This document shows positions 38,109 to 46,191 of a DNA stretch of 64,000 nucleotides, one piece after another. The stretch comes from Hydrogenispora ethanolica (lineage in GTDB: Bacteria > Bacillota > UBA4882 > UBA8346): contig NZ_SLUN01000007.1 in assembly GCF_004340685.1 (NCBI RefSeq), positions 62,001-126,000 of the forward strand, read 5' to 3'. Every line of letters starts with the position of its first letter. Within the stretch, counting starts at the first letter, position 1. The position numbers were made by a program, and so were the translations under genes. The notes beneath the pieces were generated by a model, which saw only the letters and a program-made list of their open reading frames with translations, ran no database searches and was not told the DNA's origin.

Positions 38109-38909
38109 CTACAACCGATATAAGATCATCGACAGGAAATAGTTCAGGATAAAGAGCAGAATGGTGGAGATGACCACCGATTCGGTGGTGGCCTTTCCGA
38201 CGCCCACCGCGCCGTTTTCGGTTTTCAAGCCTTTAAAGGAGCCCACTCCAGCGATGATCATGCCGAAACAGGCCGCCTTGACCACCCCGCCGCAGAAATC
38301 CCAAAAATTGACGAACGTCAGAATCCCGTCGATGAAATCTTTGACGGGAATATTGGCATAAGCGGCGGCGATCAGAAAACCGCCGATAATCCCCGAAAAG
38401 TCGGCAAAAACCACCAGTACCGGCAGCATCAGGGAAGCGGCCACGATGCGCGGCGCCACCAGATAATCGATGGGATCGGTCGACAGCGCTTCCAGCGCTT
38501 CGATCTGTTCAGTCACTTTCATCGAGCCGATCTCGGCGGCGATCGAAGAGCCGATCCTGCCGGCCACCACCACTCCGGTCAGCACCGGCGCCAATTCCCG
38601 GGCGAAGGCGAGCGTCAGGCCTTGCCCCAATTGGGAGCTGAGGCCGAAAGTGGCGAAAATTTTGGCGATCTGCAGCGAGAAAACCATTCCGGTGAAGACC
38701 GAGATGACGAGGACGATCGGCAACGACTTGAGGCCGATCATCTCCATCTGCAGGAAGGTGTTCTTCCAGAAGATCGTCCCGGATAGCAACGATTTTAAGC
38801 TTTTAAAATAAAGCAGGCAAGCCTCGCCGAAACCAGCCACGGCGGAGAGCATCGTTCTGCCCAGACTGGAAAAAGGATCGAGCGCCAGCGGCGGACGGGC
38901 CTTGGACAT
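38109..38909 (-). CDS. mlaE: Mla-type phospholipid ABC transporter, permease
   Basis: Inner-membrane permease of 266 aa with about five to six membrane segments. It has the MlaE family core ARELAPVLTGVVVAGRIGSS, then IAAEIGSMKVTEQIEALEAL. It is the first gene of mlaEFD, which reads away from gcvH. The operon has no MlaA, MlaB or MlaC homologue here, consistent with the reduced three-protein systems of diderm Bacillota. Confidence 0.93.
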   Translation of the reverse strand: MSKARPPLALDPFSSLGRTMLSAVAGFGEACLLYFKSLKSLLSGTIFWKNTFLQMEMIGLKSLPIVLVISVFTGMVFSLQIAKIFATFGLSSQLGQGLTLAFARELAPVLTGVVVAGRIGSSIAAEIGSMKVTEQIEALEALSTDPIDYLVAPRIVAASLMLPVLVVFADFSGIIGGFLIAAAYANIPVKDFIDGILTFVNFWDFCGGVVKAACFGMIIAGVGSFKGLKTENGAVGVGKATTESVVISTILLFILNYFLSMILYRL

Positions 38910-38981
38910 CGCGGTTACCTCTATCTTTCTAAAATTGCAACAGAGTGGTTTACAATAATTGTAGAATTCGTCATCCTCCGT

Positions 38982-39011
38982 TTGATTCCTGCATTTTGGA
39001 AAAGGTATAAT
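38982..39011 (+). promoter_or_regulatory. Promoter of a candidate small RNA
   Basis: TTGATT (38982-38987), 18 bp and consensus TATAAT (39006-39011), followed by no open reading frame with a ribosome-binding site before the terminator at 39068-39099. Confidence 0.55.
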
Positions 39012-39017
39012 TTAGGT

Positions 39018-39099
39018 TGAAACCCATCAAGCTTGGATCCGCAGGAACAAAGAGGCTCTTGATGCAAAAGCGCGAGAGGGGGCGTGCTTGTCGTTTTTT
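39018..39099 (+). ncRNA. Candidate small RNA or orphan leader of about 82 nt
   Basis: An outer stem CATCAAG (39025-39031) / CTTGATG (39058-39064) encloses the core GCTTGGATCCGC (39031-39042). A terminator stem AAGCGCG/CGTGCTT (39068-39074, 39083-39089) is followed by TTTTTT. The 12-base core and the next few bases recur in the panB leader at 29593. It is either a free RNA or a leader cut off from its gene. No known family was recognised. Confidence 0.5.
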
Positions 39100-39232
39100 A
39101 CCGGTTTATGTTTATAAGGAGCCGGTGGACGATGCGGCCGTTTCCCGCCCGCCGGCAAGGATCGCAGCCTCCATATTTCCTGGGCGATTAACTCATTTTA
39201 TGTGATTAACGAGTTCAAAAAGACCATAAAAT

Positions 39233-39256
39233 AAACCATGGTTGCGACCATGGTTT
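39233..39256. repeat. Perfect 10-bp inverted repeat
   Basis: AAACCATGGT and ACCATGGTTT around TGCG. No T run follows on the forward strand, while the reverse strand continues ATTTTAT, so it could end a reverse-strand transcript from the small gene at 39395-39493. The surrounding gap 39100-39394 holds nothing else I recognise. Confidence 0.4.
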
Positions 39257-39394
39257 CATTGCGCCAAGGGCCATCCCGGTCGGGCAATCCATTCCGGGAA
39301 CGGCCATTGAAGCGTTGACGCAGGTTCCGGTGGAGCACCCGCGCCAAGGATGTGTTTTGGGTATGTTTTCCGGTGCAGCCATGCTGCGCCGGAG

Positions 39395-39493
39395 TCAACA
39401 GTTATCCGTTTTACTGCGGCGCCAGATGAGGATCATGGTTTTGCCAGTTTTCTTTAGATACGGATCGAGAATGGCCTTTAACAGCTTGAACAC
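39395..39493 (-). CDS. Possible small basic protein, 32 aa
   Basis: GTG start at 39493 preceded 7 bases upstream by the strong ribosome-binding site AAAGGAGGG. The product starts MFKLLKAILDPYLKK and is basic and amphipathic, with a short hydrophobic stretch (MILIW). I do not recognise it. The strong Shine-Dalgarno site is the only support; a hairpin (39233-39256) lies downstream. Toxin-like or membrane-associated small peptides look like this, but that is speculation. Confidence 0.4.
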   Translation of the reverse strand: MFKLLKAILDPYLKKTGKTMILIWRRSKTDNC

Positions 39494-39720
39494 GATACTG
39501 CCCTCCTTTCCGGAACCGGTCAATCAGTTTATCATATGACAACCGACCGGATCCGGTGTGTCGCGAGCATACCCATTTTGAAACCGACGCCGCCGGATCG
39601 GGGCGGCGAGCGGGTGAGTGGCCGGCCGTATATGAAAATTAATTTAAAAATTTCTTGGCCCGGATAGAGGAAAGTCTGTGGGGTCGTCGAAAAAATGGTG
39701 GGTATGAAATGAAGGAGGTA

Positions 39721-40104
39721 ATGAGCTTGTTGCCAAACGATCGGAAATACACCCGCGAACACGAGTGGGTAAAAATCGAAAAGGATCGGGTTACCGTGGG
39801 GATTACCGAATACGCCCAGAAGGAACTGGGGGATGTGGTTTTTGTGGATCTGCCGGCCGTCGGCGAGCGGGTCGTCGCCAAAAGCGCGATGGCCACCATC
39901 GAATCGGTCAAAGCAGTGTCGGAGATCTATGCGCCGATCAGTGGAGAAGTTTTGGAAGTCAACGATAGCTTGGAGCACAGCCCGGAACTGGTGAACCAGG
40001 ATCCTTATGAAAAAGGCTGGATTGCGCTGATTGAGATTACGGATAAAAAAGAACTGGATGAGTTATTGAGCGCCGCCGATTACGCCGCTTTGGTCGGCGC
40101 GTGA
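39721..40104 (+). CDS. gcvH: Glycine cleavage system H protein
   Basis: Lipoyl carrier of the glycine cleavage system, 127 aa. It has REHEWVKIE near the start, GITEYAQKELGDVVFVDLP and the lipoylated Lys in ATIESVKAVSEIYAP. The start is unsure: AAGGAGGT (39712-39719) is only 2 bases before ATG 39721, so TTG 39727 (giving MLPNDRKYT) fits the spacing better. No gcvT or gcvP is nearby. It is followed directly by an octanoyltransferase, so here it may serve lipoate assembly as much as glycine cleavage, as in Bacillus. Confidence 0.93.
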   Translation: MSLLPNDRKYTREHEWVKIEKDRVTVGITEYAQKELGDVVFVDLPAVGERVVAKSAMATIESVKAVSEIYAPISGEVLEVNDSLEHSPELVNQDPYEKGWIALIEITDKKELDELLSAADYAALVGA

Positions 40105-40928
40105 TGGCCTGGCGCGTCCTCGAATACCGGATCGCCGATCCGGCCTGGAACATGGCGGTCGACGAAGCGGTCTTCAGCAGTTATTTGGCGGGGGACGCCC
40201 CGCCGACGCTCCGCTTTTACGGCTGGGATCCGCCGACCTTGTCGGTGGGTTACTTTCAGGATCTGGAGCGGGAAGTACAATTGGAACGGGTGCGCAGCGG
40301 AGGATTCGGCCTGGTGCGGCGGACCACCGGGGGGCGGGCGGTCCTGCACGACCGGGAGCTCACTTACGCGGTGATCGCCGGCGCCCGGGACGGGGTTCCG
40401 GAAGGTTTGCGCGAATCGTACCGCTATATCGCACTGGCGCTGGTCGCCGCCTTTCAGGAGTTTGGCGTGGCGGCCGATCTTCATCTGGAGGGGATCGCCC
40501 GGCATTCCCAGACGGGGGCCTGTTTTGACGCCCCCTCCTGGTATGAATTGACGGTGGACGGCCGGAAGCTGGTGGGCAGCGCCCAGCTCCGCAAGGAGCA
40601 GAGTTTTTTGCAACACGGCTCGATTCTGCTGGATTTTTCCGCCGCCGATCTGGCATCCTTATTAAAACTGGCGGTACCGGAGGCCGATTTCTGCCGGGAG
40701 ATGGCCGGCCGGGTCACCTCGTTGGCCGGGTTGGGCCGGCCGGTGGAACCGGAGCGGCTGGCAAAGGCCATTGTCGATGCGTTTCAGGTACGGTATGGGA
40801 TCGAATTGCAATCCGGCGAGCTGACCCCGGACGAGGTCATGCTGGCGCAGCGATTGGCGGCGGGGAAATACGGGAATGACCCCTGGAACCTGCGGCGCGG
40901 CCATACCCAAGGCAGCCGGCTGGCGTGA
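40104..40928 (+). CDS. lipM: Octanoyltransferase (LipM type)
   Basis: Transfers octanoyl from acyl carrier protein to GcvH as the first step of protein lipoylation, 274 aa. It belongs to the BPL/LplA/LipB fold. RRTTGGRAVLHDRELTYAV and ACFDAPSWYELTVDGRKLVGSAQ are LipM signatures, and the Cys in ACFDAPS is the acyl-thioester residue. A lipoate-protein ligase is the alternative, but this Cys argues for LipM. Its start overlaps the gcvH stop (TGATG), so substrate carrier and enzyme are co-translated. Confidence 0.88.
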   Translation: MAWRVLEYRIADPAWNMAVDEAVFSSYLAGDAPPTLRFYGWDPPTLSVGYFQDLEREVQLERVRSGGFGLVRRTTGGRAVLHDRELTYAVIAGARDGVPEGLRESYRYIALALVAAFQEFGVAADLHLEGIARHSQTGACFDAPSWYELTVDGRKLVGSAQLRKEQSFLQHGSILLDFSAADLASLLKLAVPEADFCREMAGRVTSLAGLGRPVEPERLAKAIVDAFQVRYGIELQSGELTPDEVMLAQRLAAGKYGNDPWNLRRGHTQGSRLA

Positions 40929-41012
40929 AGGGGCAATGGGAGCCGGAGCCGCTTGCTATCGGAACAATACGGAATATTGCATCATCAATGATTCGGATGG
41001 GAGCGGAAAGGG

Positions 41013-41840
41013 TTGAAAGAATTGTTGCTTTGGATCGCGCGGATCGCGCAGCGGATCAATTTGGATGATTTATTATACCGGCTGATACAGATCGTTTTGG
41101 TCATCGTGGCGGCCAAATTTGTGCTGACCCTGTCCAATAAGCTGATTGGCCGCGTCTTCCGGACCAAACAGCTCCAGGGCCGCCTGGAGGAGCGCCGCTC
41201 CCAGACCATGGAGGCGCTGTTGAAAAGCGTCTGCCGGTATTTGATTTACTTTGTCGCCATTGTCACGGTGTTGCAATTGCTCAACGTGCCGGTGGGGTCG
41301 GTCCTGACCACCGCGGGGATCGCCGGCGTGGCGGTGGCTTTCGGAGCCCAAAGCCTGGTCCGGGACGTGATCACCGGCTTCTTCATCTTGCTGGAAGACC
41401 AGTTTCAAGTGGGCGACCGGGTGACTATCGCCGATGTCACCGGCAAGGTGGTGGAGATCGGGCTCAGGGTCACCAAGGTCCGGGATTTCGGCGGCCAGTT
41501 GCATATCATCCCCAACGGCAAAATCGAGCGGGTCACCAATTACAATGACTCGCCCATGCTGGCGCTGGTCGACATCCCCGTGGCCTACGACAACAATCTG
41601 CAGCAGGTGGCCGCCGAGATCCAGGCCGGCCTGGCCGACTTCAACCGCAGCCATCCCGAGCTCGTCGAGCCCGCCACCTTCGTCGGCGTGCAAGCCCTGG
41701 CCGATACGGCGGTGATTCTCCGGGTGGTCGCCCGGACGGTGCCCGACGGCCAATGGCAGGTGGAACGGGAGCTGCGGATCCTCATCGCCGAACGGTTCCG
41801 CGACGCCGGGATCAAATTGCCCCTGTCGCGATGGACATGA
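41013..41840 (+). CDS. Small-conductance mechanosensitive channel (MscS family)
   Basis: Protein of 275 aa that opens under membrane tension to release solutes during osmotic downshock. Three membrane helices are seen (about 20-42, 68-90 and 96-125). The pore helix region runs VGSVLTTAGIAGVAVAFGAQ, and the MscS beta domain starts at EDQFQVGDRVTI, ending in the C-terminal alpha/beta domain. The start is TTG 41013, with GGGAG 9 bases upstream. It is followed after 16 bases by the DUF951 gene, a pairing also common in other Bacillota. Confidence 0.9.
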   Translation: MKELLLWIARIAQRINLDDLLYRLIQIVLVIVAAKFVLTLSNKLIGRVFRTKQLQGRLEERRSQTMEALLKSVCRYLIYFVAIVTVLQLLNVPVGSVLTTAGIAGVAVAFGAQSLVRDVITGFFILLEDQFQVGDRVTIADVTGKVVEIGLRVTKVRDFGGQLHIIPNGKIERVTNYNDSPMLALVDIPVAYDNNLQQVAAEIQAGLADFNRSHPELVEPATFVGVQALADTAVILRVVARTVPDGQWQVERELRILIAERFRDAGIKLPLSRWT

Positions 41841-41856
41841 AAGTGGGTGAATCAAC

Positions 41857-42075
41857 GTGAAATTTTACATCGGTGACATTGTCCGGCTCCGCAAGGTTCA
41901 TCCGTGCGGCGGCACCGACTGGGAAGTGATGCGGGTCGGCATGGACTTCCGGATCAAATGCGTCAAATGCGGCCGGGTGGTGATGCTCTCCCGCCCCCAA
42001 TTTGAAAAGTCGGTGAAGACCGTGGTGAAGTCGGTCTTCCCCGAGTCCGGCTTGACTCCCGGCTCCGAGGAATAG
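41857..42075 (+). CDS. DUF951 family protein (YyzM-like)
   Basis: Small protein of 72 aa with GDIVRLRKVHPCGGTDWEV and two further Cys in KCVKCGRVV, together a likely small zinc-ribbon-like fold. GTG start at 41857. The family is widely conserved next to mscS-like genes in Bacillota and has no established function. Confidence 0.85.
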   Translation: MKFYIGDIVRLRKVHPCGGTDWEVMRVGMDFRIKCVKCGRVVMLSRPQFEKSVKTVVKSVFPESGLTPGSEE

Positions 42076-42239
42076 CGCAGCGGAGGCGGTTCAAAACAGT
42101 ATTGCTTCCGGCAAGCGCATCGGATCCGTTCTCCGGCCAGGGGGACGGATTGTTTCATTTTGGGATGCAGTCTTTCTGGCACGCCGGAAAGGCATTTCGG
42201 GAGCAAAATATCACTTTGCGAAAGGGGTCCGAAAAAAAG

Positions 42240-43283
42240 ATGATGAACTATGATCAGCAGCAGATCTTCGACTACCTCCGGCGGCTCCTGGCCATTCCCA
42301 GCCCCTCGGGGTATACCGGCGCGATCATGCAGTTTTTGGGACAGGAATTGGCTGCGCTGGGGCTGGGCTACTCGGCCACGCGAAAAGGGGCGCTCCTCGT
42401 CACGCTGCCGGGTCTGGACGATGAACGGCAGCGAACGCTCACCGCGCATACGGATACCTTGGGCGCCATGGTTAAGGCGGTCAAACCCGGCGGAACCCTG
42501 GCGCTGGCGCCGATCGGCGGCTTCATGATGACCGCGGTGGAAGGGGCCAATTGCACGGTGGTCACCCTGGACGGCACCTCGTATAGCGGCACGATCCAGA
42601 CGATCAAGCCGTCGGTCCATATCAGCGGGGATGACGCCCGCGAGTTGAAACGGACCCCGGAGAATATGGAAGTGGTCCTGGATGAAAAGGTGTTTTCCAA
42701 AGAGGACACGGCCCGCTTGGGTATCGAGGTCGGGGACTTCATCTGCATCGATCCCCGGACCGTCGTCACCGAGCGGGGCTTCATCAAGAGCCGCTACCTC
42801 GATGACAAGGCCGGCGTCGCCGTTCTCCTCTATGTGCTGCGCCATATCACGGAAAACGGTTTGAAGCTGTCCCACACCACCCATTTCTACCTCAGCAACT
42901 ATGAGGAGGTGGGCCACGGCGCCTGCGCCGCCGTGCCGGCGAAGACCCAGGATTACATCGGGGTCGACATGGGCGCGCCCGGGGTGGAACAAAACTCCTC
43001 GGAGTACAGCGTCTGCATTTGCGCCAAGGACTCCTCCGGTCCGTATGACTTCGAGCTCCGGAAGGAGCTGGTGGAGATCTGCAAGCGCCATGCGATTCCG
43101 TACCGGATCGACGTCTATCCCCGTTACAGTTCGGACGCTTCGGCGGCGCTCCGCGCGGGCTGGGATATCCGGACCGCGCTCGTCGGTCCCGGCGTCTTCG
43201 CCTCCCATGCCTACGAACGGACCCATATCGATTCCATCGTGGCAACCATCGAGCTGCTCCTCCGGTACCTCACCGTCGCCTGA
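42240..43283 (+). CDS. M42 family metallo-aminopeptidase
   Basis: Cytosolic di-metal peptidase of the PepA/FrvX/CelM group, 347 aa. The metal ligands are recognisable in TAHTDTLG (His, Asp), RYLDDKAGVA (Asp), NYEEVGHGA (Glu pair) and IGVDMGAPG (Asp), with a late His in SHAYERTH. The start is ATG 42240 or 42243; the frame is open back to 42102 but without family similarity. A 21-bp repeat array begins at the base after its stop codon. Confidence 0.9.
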   Translation: MMNYDQQQIFDYLRRLLAIPSPSGYTGAIMQFLGQELAALGLGYSATRKGALLVTLPGLDDERQRTLTAHTDTLGAMVKAVKPGGTLALAPIGGFMMTAVEGANCTVVTLDGTSYSGTIQTIKPSVHISGDDARELKRTPENMEVVLDEKVFSKEDTARLGIEVGDFICIDPRTVVTERGFIKSRYLDDKAGVAVLLYVLRHITENGLKLSHTTHFYLSNYEEVGHGACAAVPAKTQDYIGVDMGAPGVEQNSSEYSVCICAKDSSGPYDFELRKELVEICKRHAIPYRIDVYPRYSSDASAALRAGWDIRTALVGPGVFASHAYERTHIDSIVATIELLLRYLTVA

Positions 43284-43514
43284 GCCGGCGGGGCTTCCGG
43301 CCTTCCCGCCGCGGACCCGGGCGAACCTTCCGGAGGCTTCGGAAAGCCGTCCCGGGCGCGGGGCGGACCTTCCAAAGCTTCGGGAGGGCGTTCCCGGGTA
43401 TCGGGCGAACATTCCCGGGTCACGGGCGAACATTCCCAGGCTTCGGGATAGCTTTTCCGGACCCCGGGCGAGTTTTCCGGCGCCGGAGGCGGGAATTCCG
43501 GAACCGCGCCGGGC
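43284..43514. repeat. Array of about eleven degenerate 21-bp tandem repeats (array 3)
   Basis: Units of exactly 21 bp run from 43284, right after the M42 stop, to 43514. The clearest are 43389-43409, 43410-43430 and 43431-43451, of the form TTCCCGGG, three bases, CGGGCGAA, so each has TTC/GAA-ended dyad symmetry. The sequence is unrelated to arrays 1 and 2 but the period is identical. In one forward frame it reads as seven-residue repeats (YRANIPG, SRANIPR). Confidence 0.85.
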
Positions 43515-43638
43515 GGAGCATGGCCGGAGCAGAGAACCCCGGTGGGTGAAAAAAGTTTCCCAAACCGCGTCGCCAAGCGCGGTTTTTTTATGGCGGCGAC
43601 GGACCAACCCAGGCCCAAAACCATATATTATTAGTAAA

Positions 43639-43653
43639 TTAGCATAGAGCAAA
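43639..43653. promoter_or_regulatory. Candidate metal-regulator box 1
   Basis: TTAGCATAGAGCAAA resembles the palindrome TTAGCATAGGCTAA found before the MntR-like gene (45554-45567), and 13 of 15 bases match box 2 at 43997. It precedes a small membrane-protein gene. Confidence 0.45.
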
Positions 43654-43733
43654 TCCTTTGGCGGGACTGGCGGGAGCAGAACCGCCGGAAGTATGGATCG
43701 GATGATCCGGGTGCTTTGGAAAGGTCAACGGGA

Positions 43734-43931
43734 ATGCTGCCGGTTGAAGGAAAGAACAGGGCCAAAGCCTGGGCGATACGGCTGGCCTGCCTGGCGGCGG
43801 GGTTTTGGATGTTTCGCAAATACGCGTGGGTCCTGGTCTTCAGTATCGTGGGCACCGTGTTGGCGGCGGCCTGCGGGAAACGCTTCGGAAGGAGAAACCG
43901 CCGCGATGATCAAATGCCCGGACCGGGGTGA
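43734..43931 (+). CDS. Possible small membrane protein, 65 aa
   Basis: Starts MLPVEGKNRAKAW and has one hydrophobic region of about 30 residues (LACLAAGFWMF, then WVLVFSIVGTVLAAACG), followed by a very basic tail (KRFGRRNRR). AAGG lies 9 bases before ATG 43734; TTG 43716 is also in frame. It lies between two metal-box-like sites and upstream of feoA, so it might be a small accessory of iron uptake (FeoC or other small proteins occur in such loci), but no similarity to a known family is visible. Confidence 0.4.
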   Translation: MLPVEGKNRAKAWAIRLACLAAGFWMFRKYAWVLVFSIVGTVLAAACGKRFGRRNRRDDQMPGPG

Positions 43932-43996
43932 TCCGGCCGGTCGCGGGGGAGCGAAAGGAACGCTTTGGACCGGATCCTAATATAGTAAGATCAGCA

Positions 43997-44011
43997 TTAG
44001 CAGAGTGCAAA
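43997..44011. promoter_or_regulatory. Candidate metal-regulator box 2, before feoA
   Basis: TTAGCAGAGTGCAAA, near-identical to box 1, with similar flanks (TAGTAA upstream, CTTTTGG or CCTTTGG downstream), so the two sites look like a duplicated control region. A mobile element separates it from feoA. Confidence 0.45.
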
Positions 44012-44048
44012 ACTTTTGGTGAGCCCGGAGATGTTTCGGTGCTACTAA

Positions 44049-44172
44049 AAGCATTGTGGTTGACCCTGTCCGAAGGCAGGGTGAATACAAAAGCTCAGAG
44101 AAGCAAGGGATACAGTCAATTCTTAACCATTTATGGGATGATTTCCGATTGGAAGACTTTATCACCCGGCTG
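44049..44172 (-). mobile_element. MITE-like palindromic element, copy C
   Basis: Inverted relative to A and B and more diverged: the left end reads AAGCATTGTGGTTGACCCTG and the inner GATAAAGTC has become GATACAGTC. It is bordered by CTAA on both sides (44045-44048 and 44173-44176). It sits between metal box 2 and feoA, so it would lie in the feoA leader or split the promoter from the gene. Confidence 0.75.
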
Positions 44173-44213
44173 CTAATGGATGACCAATGTATCGGCTGAA
44201 GGGAGTGTCGGGG

Positions 44214-44456
44214 ATGGGTATCGCCGAGTTTGGCCTAAACCGCCTGCCCATCGGAAGAACGGCCGAAGTGGTGAGTGTAAGGACGGAGGGGACCACCCGC
44301 AACCGTCTGTTGGATCTGGGCTTGGTGCCTTCCACCATCGTGGAAGCGATTCGCAAAAGCCCGGCCGGAGATCCGGTGGCGTACCGGATCCGGGGCGCGA
44401 TCATCGCCTTGCGCGCCGAGGAAAGCCGCCAAATTACCGTTCGTTCGATTGATTAA
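44214..44456 (+). CDS. feoA: Ferrous iron transport protein A
   Basis: Small SH3-like cytosolic partner of FeoB, 80 aa, with LNRLPIGRTAEVVSV and RNRLLDLGLVPSTIVEAI, both typical of FeoA. GGGAG precedes ATG 44214 (ATG 44187 is in frame but without a site). It is followed by a hairpin and a FeoB GTPase-domain gene. Confidence 0.9.
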   Translation: MGIAEFGLNRLPIGRTAEVVSVRTEGTTRNRLLDLGLVPSTIVEAIRKSPAGDPVAYRIRGAIIALRAEESRQITVRSID

Positions 44457-44461
44457 ACGTG

Positions 44462-44495
44462 ACCGGCAGCATCGTAAAGGCTGCCGGTTATTTTA
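44462..44495 (+). terminator. Hairpin between feoA and the FeoB-domain gene
   Basis: ACCGGCAG (44462-44469) pairs with CTGCCGGT (44481-44488), followed by TATTTT. It could reduce read-through into the FeoB-domain gene. Confidence 0.65.
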
Positions 44496-44583
44496 AAAAG
44501 AGCCGGGAGTCGCCGTCGCCATCCCTTGAGCCGTTGGGCGGGACCGCCCGGGCGGCGATTCCTTTCAAAAAGGGGGTATTGAT

Positions 44584-45405
44584 GTGGGGTTAACGGCCCA
44601 GTCCACGGGGATTTACGCCTTCTTGGAGGAATTGGCCCAAAATGCGGGGACCAAGGCGGATGCCGTCATCGCCTTGGCCGGCAATCCCAATACCGGGAAG
44701 AGCACGGTCTTTAACGGTTTGACCGGCCTGAACCAACACACGGGGAATTGGCCCGGTAAAACCGTCATGCTGGCAAAGGGAAGCTATCGGTATCAGCAGA
44801 AGAACATCACCTTGGTGGATCTGCCGGGGACCTATTCGCTCCTGGCCAATTCCGCCGACGAGCAAGTGGCGCGGGACTTCATCTGTTTTGGCAACCCCGA
44901 CGCCACGGTGGTGGTGGCCGACGCCACCTGCCTGGAGCGGAACCTGAATCTGGCGCTACAGGTTATGGAGATTACGCCGAAGACCATCCTCTGTCTGAAC
45001 CTGGTCGATGAGGCGAGGCGCAAACGGATCGAAGTGGACTGCGCCAAACTCCGGGATATCCTGGGAATACCGGTGGTTCCCACCGCCGCCCGGGATAAGG
45101 TGGGACTCGACGAGTTGAAAGAAGCCATCCACCAGGTGGCCATCCATAAGCGGACCGGGCAGCCGAAACAGCTGGTCTATGAGCCGAAGATCGAGGCGGC
45201 GCTCCAAACGCTCCAGCCGGCAGTGGAAAGTTTATTGCGGGGCAGGTTCAACAGCCGTTGGGTGGCCCTGCGCCTGCTGGACGGCGACACGGGCATCATC
45301 GCCGAAATGCTGCGTTATCTGCAGCGGATGGAGCGGGAGCGGGAACGGCAACCGTCTTCCCAATCGGCGCAGGGGGTGAAGGGTTGTGAGCAATTTGGCG
45401 GTTGA
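44584..45405 (+). CDS. FeoB GTPase domain without the membrane transport domain
   Basis: Protein of 273 aa; complete FeoB has about 600-800. It has the G1 motif GNPNTGKST, the switch region GLNQHTGNWPGKTV, G3 DLPGTYSL, G4 NLVDEA in place of the usual NxxD form, and part of the helical GDI-like domain, then ends in a charged tail (MERERERQ) at 45405. No membrane helix follows in any frame. It is either a truncated feoB or a split system whose membrane subunit is elsewhere. A GTG with a ribosome-binding site at 45385 opens a nine-codon frame (MSNLAVEFD), possibly the remnant start of the second part. Confidence 0.8.
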   Translation: MGLTAQSTGIYAFLEELAQNAGTKADAVIALAGNPNTGKSTVFNGLTGLNQHTGNWPGKTVMLAKGSYRYQQKNITLVDLPGTYSLLANSADEQVARDFICFGNPDATVVVADATCLERNLNLALQVMEITPKTILCLNLVDEARRKRIEVDCAKLRDILGIPVVPTAARDKVGLDELKEAIHQVAIHKRTGQPKQLVYEPKIEAALQTLQPAVESLLRGRFNSRWVALRLLDGDTGIIAEMLRYLQRMERERERQPSSQSAQGVKGCEQFGG

Positions 45406-45553
45406 GTTTGATTGATCGCCGCGCAAGCGCAAACGGTCCGCAACAAACAATTTTCTCCCCTGTAACGGACGCTTTCCGACGCTGATTGCCATGGCTGCCG
45501 TGGCTCAAATTGTGAGAGCCTTGGGGCTGGTTTAGGTTCTGAATGAAACAAAC

Positions 45554-45567
45554 TTAGCATAGGCTAA
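45554..45567. promoter_or_regulatory. Palindromic box before the MntR-like gene
   Basis: TTAGCATAGGCTAA is an inverted repeat (TTAGC/GCTAA) reminiscent of DtxR-family operators. It lies about 90 bases before the regulator gene, which suggests autoregulation. Similar boxes lie at 43639 and 43997. Confidence 0.55.
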
Positions 45568-45654
45568 ATTGAGGCGTGGAGGTTGGCGAAAGGCTTGCTC
45601 CCGCTCGCGCTCCCCATGCCGCGGGGTAGACGGATAGGAAACGGGGGAAAGCCG

Positions 45655-46143
45655 ATGTCCAGGGAAATGACCTTGACCGAGAGCATGGAGGATTATCTGG
45701 AGATGTTTTACCGGATCGTCTCCAACCAGGGTTACATCCGGCCGATCGATCTCTCCAATGCCATCAATGTGAAGCCCTCCTCGGTAACCCGGATGATTCA
45801 GAAGCTGGACGAGGCCGGATTCATCAGTTATGAAAAGTACCGCAATATCGCCCTGACTGAAAAGGGCATGACCTACGGCCGTTTTTTGGTGTGGCGCGAC
45901 GAGAAGCTGAAGGAGTTTTTCCGGCTGACCAAGGAGAATTCCCGGGTGGAAGAGCAGGTGGAAGGGATCGAGCATTACATTACGCCGGCGACGATGCGTT
46001 TCATCCGGAACCTGGTGATCTATTTCGGATCGGACCCCAACCGCCTCCAAGAGCTCGAAAGCATTCACTGCCATACCGATTATCCGGACAATGAGTCGCT
46101 GCAATTCCTCCGGGCCTGGCTTTTCCGGCACGACATGGAATGA
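45655..46143 (+). CDS. MntR/DtxR family metal-dependent regulator
   Basis: Protein of 162 aa. It has an N-terminal winged helix (about 10-70, NVKPSSVTRMIQKLDEAGFI) and a metal-binding dimer domain, without the SH3 domain of long DtxR proteins. Compared with Bacillus MntR, the ligands in SMEDYLE (Asp, Glu) and VEGIEH (Glu, Glu, His) are kept, but the fourth-helix His is Asp here (VWRDEKL instead of VYRHELL). This may change metal choice between Mn and Fe. ATG 45655 follows GGGGGAAAG. Beside feoA, it probably controls iron or manganese uptake. Confidence 0.88.
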   Translation: MSREMTLTESMEDYLEMFYRIVSNQGYIRPIDLSNAINVKPSSVTRMIQKLDEAGFISYEKYRNIALTEKGMTYGRFLVWRDEKLKEFFRLTKENSRVEEQVEGIEHYITPATMRFIRNLVIYFGSDPNRLQELESIHCHTDYPDNESLQFLRAWLFRHDME

Positions 46144-46191
46144 GCCGAGACCCCGTACCGTAACCCTATTGTCAGCAATTTGAGATGACAG

